From: JAAYDS01 sp039680625
GTDB taxonomy: Bacteria; Chloroflexota; Anaerolineae; UBA1429
DNA: 9,517 nucleotides
Direction of reading: 5' to 3'
Assembly: GCA_039680625.1 (NCBI GenBank)
Contig: JBDKSN010000029.1
Location: 1-9,517 of the forward strand
Below, in pieces: positions 6,497 to 9,517 of this stretch (position 1 is the stretch's first letter; each line of letters begins with the position of its first letter). The notes beneath the pieces were generated by a model, which made no database searches, was not told the DNA's origin, and saw nothing but the letters and a program-made list of their open reading frames with translations. A program made the position numbers and the translations under genes.

Positions 6497-6511
6497 GATC
6501 ACGCGATGATC
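6497..6511. promoter_or_regulatory. GATCA/TGATC dyad between divergent promoters
   Basis: GATCA, CGCGA, TGATC is a perfect 5-bp-arm inverted repeat. GATCAC also occurs at 6489, 6497 and 6508. It lies between the PAP2 promoter and the plus-strand promoter at 6575, so it could serve either. The symmetry is short and may be chance. Confidence 0.3.
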
Positions 6512-6552
6512 ACACGTAATGGGCGATTTGCAGGGCGCTCTTGCGGTTTGCT

Positions 6553-6585
6553 GTGAGAAACTCGTGAGAAACCCTTGCGTCTCAC
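6553..6585. promoter_or_regulatory. Repeated GTGAGA half-sites around the plus-strand promoter
   Basis: GTGAGAAAC occurs at 6553-6561 and again at 6564-6572, an 11-bp period (one helical turn). The inverted form TCTCAC is at 6580-6585, so the half-sites flank and touch the -35 element (6575-6580). This looks like a regulator site of two direct and one inverted half-sites. Confidence 0.45.
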
Positions 6586-6603
6586 GGCAAAATGTGCTAC
6601 TAT
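6575..6603 (+). promoter_or_regulatory. Extended -10 promoter upstream of the small ORFs
   Basis: TTGCGT (6575-6580), a 17-base spacer ending in TGC, and TACTAT (6598-6603). Predicted start is near 6610, about 19 nt before the ATG of the 45-aa ORF. Confidence 0.75.
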
Positions 6604-6628
6604 CACGGTGGTGCTCGGGGGGGAGCAT

Positions 6629-6766
6629 ATGGCGGCCGCGGAGCCAACGGAGTTCGCTGGTCGTGTTTCACCCCAAAGCGTTGTGGCGGATTACTGGAGA
6701 CTCTGGGTGGCGCCATTGGTGACTGAGCCTCGTGTGATGCCAAGCAAGGGTCAGAAGGGATCCTAG
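6629..6766 (+). CDS. Putative small protein, 45 aa, unknown
   Basis: A short ORF beginning MAAAEPTEF and ending KGQKGS. It was called because a strong promoter ends 26 bp upstream and a G-rich ribosome site (GGGGGGGAG) precedes the ATG by 3 bases. No family, signal peptide or membrane segment is recognised; the middle (DYWRLWVAPL) is moderately hydrophobic. Codon third positions are only mildly GC-biased, so coding is not certain. The alternative is a non-coding leader for the 75-aa gene, whose start is 76 bp after this stop. Confidence 0.4.
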   Translation: MAAAEPTEFAGRVSPQSVVADYWRLWVAPLVTEPRVMPSKGQKGS

Positions 6767-6782
6767 ACTGGTCTCGTCCGGG

Positions 6783-6818
6783 ACACTGTCGTCCGTGGCT
6801 GGGCGGCAGTGTTACGAT
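6783..6818 (+). promoter_or_regulatory. Possible promoter and dyad before the 75-aa gene
   Basis: TGT followed by TACGAT (6813-6818) is a weak extended -10 with no good -35. It overlaps the right arm of an inverted repeat, ACACTG (6783-6788) with CAGTGT (6807-6812). The gene may instead be read through from the promoter at 6575. Confidence 0.35.
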
Positions 6819-6842
6819 CTAGTTGTGGCTGGGAGGTGTCTG

Positions 6843-7070
6843 ATGAGTTTCTGGACTGGCAACAAAGGCAGGAAGAACGTTGCCCCGCGCGCAGATCTAT
6901 TGGCCACGCCGGCCGCTGAAGATGAACGGGAGACCTGGCGGGCTAGGCTGGCAGCAGAGAGCCCTGAGCAGCGTCTCAAGACCGCGCGAGAACACCTTCT
7001 CTTTCTCGGTGCCTACGGCTACGACATCAACACCGGGATGCGCCTTCATCCCTCAGAGAAGGCTTCCTGA
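6843..7070 (+). CDS. Hypothetical protein, 75 aa
   Basis: I do not recognise this family. The N-terminus is basic and tryptophan-containing (MSFWTGNKGRK). A charged, probably helical middle follows (about residues 26-50, ERETWRARL then EQRLKTAREH), and the end is GAYGYDINTGMRLHPSE. No signal peptide, membrane segment or cysteine is present. The start has GGGAGGTG upstream at good spacing, and codon use resembles the neighbouring genes. It may share a transcript with the 45-aa ORF. Its 3' flank holds an 11-bp mismatch-containing hairpin and then a terminator-like hairpin. The polar, charged make-up suggests a small cytosolic binding protein, but this is a guess. Confidence 0.7.
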   Translation: MSFWTGNKGRKNVAPRADLLATPAAEDERETWRARLAAESPEQRLKTAREHLLFLGAYGYDINTGMRLHPSEKAS

Positions 7071-7090
7071 TTCGACCGTTTGGCGGTGAC

Positions 7091-7123
7091 GCCCTTACTG
7101 CCTCAGTGCTCAGCAGCAAGGGC
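7091..7123 (+). other. Hairpin in the 3' flank of the 75-aa gene
   Basis: GCCCTT-a-CTGC (7091-7101) pairs with GCAG-c-AAGGGC (7113-7123): ten pairs plus one A/C mismatch around an 11-base loop, 20 bp after the stop. There is no T tract, so it is more likely an RNA-stabilising or regulatory stem than a terminator. Confidence 0.5.
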
Positions 7124-7194
7124 CAGTGCTGGTCCATCCCGAGTCATTCCCCAACGCTCGGGGCAGGTTAGTTCCCCCAGATTCACACTCTGTT

Positions 7195-7216
7195 GGCCGC
7201 CACAGGCGGCCCTTTT
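7195..7216 (+). terminator. Intrinsic terminator after the 75-aa gene
   Basis: GGCCGCC and GGCGGCC form a 7-bp all-GC stem with loop ACA, followed by CTTTTC. It is about 125 bp past the stop of the 75-aa gene and is the first good terminator on that transcript. Confidence 0.75.
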
Positions 7217-7537
7217 CATGTACATGAGACTGGGCTGCCCTCGATGGCCTCGCGAAGGCCCGACAACTCATCGCGTTCTCAGCGGTGGGCAGGCCAGATC
7301 GTCTCTAGCCTGCTCTTGATATGCTAGTTCCCCAGCGCTCGCTGCACAAGCCATCGATGGTCAAGCTAGGCTGTTCTGCTGCGTTCTTCTGTTGCTGTCT
7401 CTCACGATAGAGAGCCAGTGTTGAGGGGGCCTATCCCTGAGAGACGCCGCTGTGGCGCTATCGAAAGGCACGCTGGCACCGTGGATCGTCGCCTCAGAAG
7501 GGATGCGCAGTCCCTCAATCTTCTCCATCGACGTTCC

Positions 7538-7566
7538 TTGCGTCGCTGCTTTCCAGCGAGTATGCT
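7538..7566 (+). promoter_or_regulatory. Promoter of the nitroreductase gene
   Basis: TTGCGT (7538-7543), a 17-base spacer and TATGCT (7561-7566). Predicted start near 7573 leaves a leader of about 39 nt that contains AAGGAG. Confidence 0.7.
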
Positions 7567-7611
7567 CAGGGCGTGATCCTGGCGCTGGTCTGGAAAGGAA
7601 AGGAGTTTGCC

Positions 7612-8139
7612 ATGGATGTCTTCGAAGCCATCGCCAAGCGCTACAGCTACCGTGGGGCCTTCAAAGATGTGCCCGTACCTCGTGAGGATCTAGAGCGCAT
7701 CGTTCGCGCCGGGCTGGCTGCGCCCTCGGCGGCCAACACCCAGACGACATCGTTCGTGATCGTCGATGACCCGGCCAAACGCCGACGCATGGCCGAGATC
7801 GTCCCCAACAGCCTGCCGTTGTCTACGGCCCAAGCGGTGATCGTGGCCTGCTATGACCGGCCCGATCCGCAATCCGAGATGGCCGATTTCAGCGCCGTCA
7901 ACTATGGCGCCGCCGTCGAGAACGTGATGCTCGCCCTCACCGGTCTGGGCTATGCTGCCCTGTGGATGGAGGGCTGGAAGCGGGCTGAGGGCGCTCAGGC
8001 GGCGGTGGCCCAGCTGCTAGGCCTGCCCAATAGCTTTGTGGTACAGGTGCTCATCCCGCTGGGCGTGCCCGAGACGCCCGGCCAGCCGCGAGAGAAGCGT
8101 CCCTTCCACGAGCGCGCCTGGTGGAACACGTATGGCTGA
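7612..8139 (+). CDS. Nitroreductase-family FMN-dependent oxidoreductase
   Basis: A 175-aa protein of the small nitroreductase family: flavin enzymes that use NAD(P)H to reduce nitro, quinone or other electrophilic groups, usually as cytosolic dimers. The N-terminal FMN-phosphate motif is K9-R10-Y-S-Y-R14. The second signature, APSAANTQ (37-44), is intact, as are the later NYGAAVENVMLALTGLGYAALW helix and the C-terminal IPLGVPE. The ATG at 7612 has AGGAG at 6-base spacing; an in-frame frame from 7573 has no ribosome site and begins at the predicted +1. It has its own promoter, and the downstream aldolase gene starts 131 bp after it and may be co-transcribed. The physiological substrate cannot be assigned. 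Confidence 0.93.
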   Translation: MDVFEAIAKRYSYRGAFKDVPVPREDLERIVRAGLAAPSAANTQTTSFVIVDDPAKRRRMAEIVPNSLPLSTAQAVIVACYDRPDPQSEMADFSAVNYGAAVENVMLALTGLGYAALWMEGWKRAEGAQAAVAQLLGLPNSFVVQVLIPLGVPETPGQPREKRPFHERAWWNTYG

Positions 8140-8181
8140 GCTTTTGATCTGCCGCCCTCGGGGCGCTTGTGGCACCTCGAG

Positions 8182-8227
8182 GGCCCGACCGCGACCTGGC
8201 CCTGAGCCTGGGCCCATCCGTCGGGCC
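8182..8227 (+). other. Nested GC-rich hairpin in the aldolase leader
   Basis: The outer stem GGCCCGAC (8182-8189) pairs with GTCGGGCC (8220-8227), 8 bp, and the inner stem GGCCC (8198-8202) pairs with GGGCC (8210-8214). It lies between the nitroreductase stop and the aldolase ribosome site. The flank CTCTTCCC is only weakly T-rich. It could attenuate read-through or shape the leader RNA. Confidence 0.45.
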
Positions 8228-8270
8228 ACTCTTCCCTGCTACGGATTCAGGAATACGTTGGAGGTGCACG

Positions 8271-9053
8271 GTGATTCGGCCCAACAAATTGCGCCAGCTA
8301 CTCAACGAAGACAAGCCCAGCCTTTGCGTGCGGGTGAACACGCTGTGGCCTGATCTCGTCGAATTCATCGGAGCGCTCGGCCTCTATGACTATGTTGAGT
8401 TCGCTGCCGAGTATGCCCCGTTCGATATGCAGGGCATGGACAACTTCTGCCGCGCTGCCGAGCTCTACGGTCTGGGCACGATGGTCAAGCTCGACCAAGA
8501 TCCACGCCTGTTTCTGGCCCAACGGGCCATCGGCGCCGGCTTTCAGTCCATCCTGTTCGTCGATTGCCGCACCAAGGCCGAGGTTGAGCATTGCGTGCGC
8601 ATCTGTCGGCCCGATACGCCCGAGGACGGCAGTCTCTATGGCGCCGCGGGTCGTCGCTTTGGCTACCAGAGCACCGGACACGCCGAGTATGCACAGGCGT
8701 TGCGCGATGTCGTGGTGGCCATCATGGCCGAGAAGCGTTGCCTCGTCGACGACCTCGAGGACGTGTTGACGGTGCCCGGCGTGGACATGGTGCAGTGGGG
8801 GCCTTCAGACTATACGATGAGTAGCGGCCTGCAGAGGAGCGACCCGGCCGTCAAAGAGGCCGAGAGGTTTGTGATCGAGACGTCGCTGCGCCATGGCGTG
8901 GCCCCGCGTATCGAGCTCGAGTCGCTCGAGGGCGTCGAGTACTACCTCAACTTGGGTGTCAAGCACTTTCGCATCGGCAACGACGTCACCGTGCTACGCC
9001 GCTTCTGGCAAGAGAACGGCTCTCGCTTGCGCGCGATGCTGGCTCAGGCCTAG
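8271..9053 (+). CDS. HpcH/HpaI aldolase/citrate lyase family protein, atypical active site
   Basis: A 260-aa TIM-barrel protein of the HpcH/HpaI family, whose members are metal-dependent aldolases or lyases acting on 2-oxo acids. It starts with the typical RPNKLRQLL. The metal ligands match by position: Glu154 (MAEKR) and Asp180 in WGPSDYTMSSG, after VPGVDMV. By eye the usual catalytic His motif (D-x-E-H-G) reads AAEYAPFD here, with Tyr48 in place of His, and the usual V-R after the next strand reads MVKLDQ, with Lys73. The central loop carries a long RICRPDTPEDGSLYGAAGRR stretch. The start is GTG at 8271, with GGAGG 6 bases upstream; the frame from 8169 is unsupported. The RraA-like gene follows 16 bp later. 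Confidence 0.9.
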   Translation: MIRPNKLRQLLNEDKPSLCVRVNTLWPDLVEFIGALGLYDYVEFAAEYAPFDMQGMDNFCRAAELYGLGTMVKLDQDPRLFLAQRAIGAGFQSILFVDCRTKAEVEHCVRICRPDTPEDGSLYGAAGRRFGYQSTGHAEYAQALRDVVVAIMAEKRCLVDDLEDVLTVPGVDMVQWGPSDYTMSSGLQRSDPAVKEAERFVIETSLRHGVAPRIELESLEGVEYYLNLGVKHFRIGNDVTVLRRFWQENGSRLRAMLAQA

Positions 9054-9069
9054 CCCATGAGGAGGGATC

Positions 9070-9517
9070 ATGTCTAGCGACAGCGAGATGCTGAACGCGC
9101 TCAAGGGGTTCGATACCCCTTCGATCACCAATGTGGTGGCCACGTACCCCAAGAACCCGCTCTGCCTGGGGCTGTACAACCCCTGGAGCCAGAACTGGTA
9201 CACCGACGCCAGCCTGCGTTGCTGGTATCCCGAGCTGGGGCCAGTGGTGGGCTATGCGGTGACCTGTGTCTATGGCCTGCCCGATCGGACCTACAATCGA
9301 CTGTCGTTCGCCGACGTGATCGAGGCGCTGGCAGCCTCGCCCCAGCCGACGGTGTTTGTGTTCGAGCAGCGCTTTCCGCCCGAGCTGGCTCGCAAGGTTG
9401 GTCTGTCGGGCGGGAACATGACCACCGCCATGCAGCGTGTCGGCTGTGTAGGCGCAATCACGAACGGCCCCTCGCGCGACATCGACGAGATCCGCCCCAT
9501 GGGCTTTCAATACCTCA
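9070..9517 (+). CDS. RraA-like protein, 3' end outside the window
   Basis: Partial, with 149 codons visible. The RraA / 4-hydroxy-4-methyl-2-oxoglutarate aldolase fold is shown by GGNMTTAMQRVGCVGAIT (114-131) followed by NGPSRDIDEI, whose Arg136 and Asp137 match the family R-D substrate and metal residues. Family members range from RNase E regulators to metal-dependent aldolases or decarboxylases; no RNase E is in this window, so an enzyme is the better guess. An unusual aromatic insertion (YNPWSQNWYTDASLRCWYPE, about residues 36-55) sits before the conserved core GPVVGYAVT. The start ATG has GAGGAGGG upstream. The 16-bp gap after the aldolase stop indicates one operon. Confidence 0.85.
   Translation, partial: MSSDSEMLNALKGFDTPSITNVVATYPKNPLCLGLYNPWSQNWYTDASLRCWYPELGPVVGYAVTCVYGLPDRTYNRLSFADVIEALAASPQPTVFVFEQRFPPELARKVGLSGGNMTTAMQRVGCVGAITNGPSRDIDEIRPMGFQYL

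Larger units (their letters stand above)
7071..7537. other. Gene-free stretch rich in hairpins
   Basis: No convincing ORF lies between the 75-aa gene and the nitroreductase promoter. Four dyads are visible: 7091-7123 (11-bp stem, one mismatch), 7195-7211 (terminator), 7246-7260 (GGCCT, CGCGA, AGGCC) and 7397-7445 (8-bp outer stem GTCTCTCA with TGAGAGAC). A 14-base motif, TTCCCCARCGCTCG, occurs at 7147-7160 and 7328-7341. An extended -10-like TGATATGCT is at 7317-7325 but has no -35. It may hold a structured RNA. Confidence 0.45.

Noticed and set aside
8169..8270. N-terminal extension of the aldolase
   Set aside because: The peptide has no family similarity and passes through the leader hairpin; GTG at 8271 has GGAGG.
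8986..9510. 174-aa minus-strand frame opposite the RraA-like gene
   Set aside because: The plus strand has the RraA motifs, a strong ribosome site and operon spacing; the minus frame has none.

Overview
The window is GC-rich bacterial chromosome. The gene set is a four-domain S1 protein, CTP synthase, a DUF362 protein, MsrB, a PAP2 phosphatase, a nitroreductase, and an HpcH/HpaI-like plus RraA-like pair. Together with mostly GTG/ATG starts and GC-rich codon use, this resembles Chloroflexota (Anaerolineae/Caldilineae-like). That assignment is inference from gene style, not a database result. Most promoters I could place are sigma-70 type with 17-bp spacers, and several carry an extended -10. 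I see no tRNA, rRNA, CRISPR array, insertion sequence or phage gene.

Layout. (1) Positions 1-115 hold an 18-bp tandem repeat built on the palindrome GACGTC, followed by about 150 bp without a gene and a strong 15-bp-stem hairpin at 266-301. (2) Positions 346-1488 (minus) encode an S1-domain protein driven by a perfect consensus promoter. It is divergent from pyrG (1858-3465, plus), which has its own TATAAT promoter. (3) A bidirectional terminator at 3482-3510 separates pyrG from a minus-strand block of three independently promoted genes. Read in their own direction these are the PAP2 phosphatase (6403-5486), msrB (5187-4798) and the DUF362 protein (4625-3519). The DUF362 promoter sits inside a near-palindrome, and the msrB start-site region carries AT-rich dyads, so both may be regulated. 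(4) Divergent from PAP2, a strong plus-strand promoter with repeated GTGAGA half-sites leads into a putative 45-aa ORF. A 75-aa unknown protein follows, then a structured gene-free stretch of about 540 bp. (5) Positions 7612-8139 encode a small nitroreductase. After a GC-rich leader with a nested hairpin come an HpcH/HpaI-like aldolase homologue with altered active-site residues (8271-9053) and, 16 bp later, an RraA-like protein cut by the window end.

Working together. The S1 protein and pyrG are core translation and nucleotide genes. MsrB is an oxidised-methionine repair enzyme with its own regulated-looking promoter. The HpaI-like and RraA-like genes are almost certainly one operon, and both families contain metal-dependent 2-oxo-acid or hydroxy-acid aldolases, so a shared carboxylic-acid catabolic or salvage step is the natural hypothesis; the substrate cannot be read from sequence. 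I found no clear novel defence or mobile system. The best leads are the GACGTC repeat, the two small genes with their structured flanks, the candidate operators, and the atypical aldolase/RraA pair.
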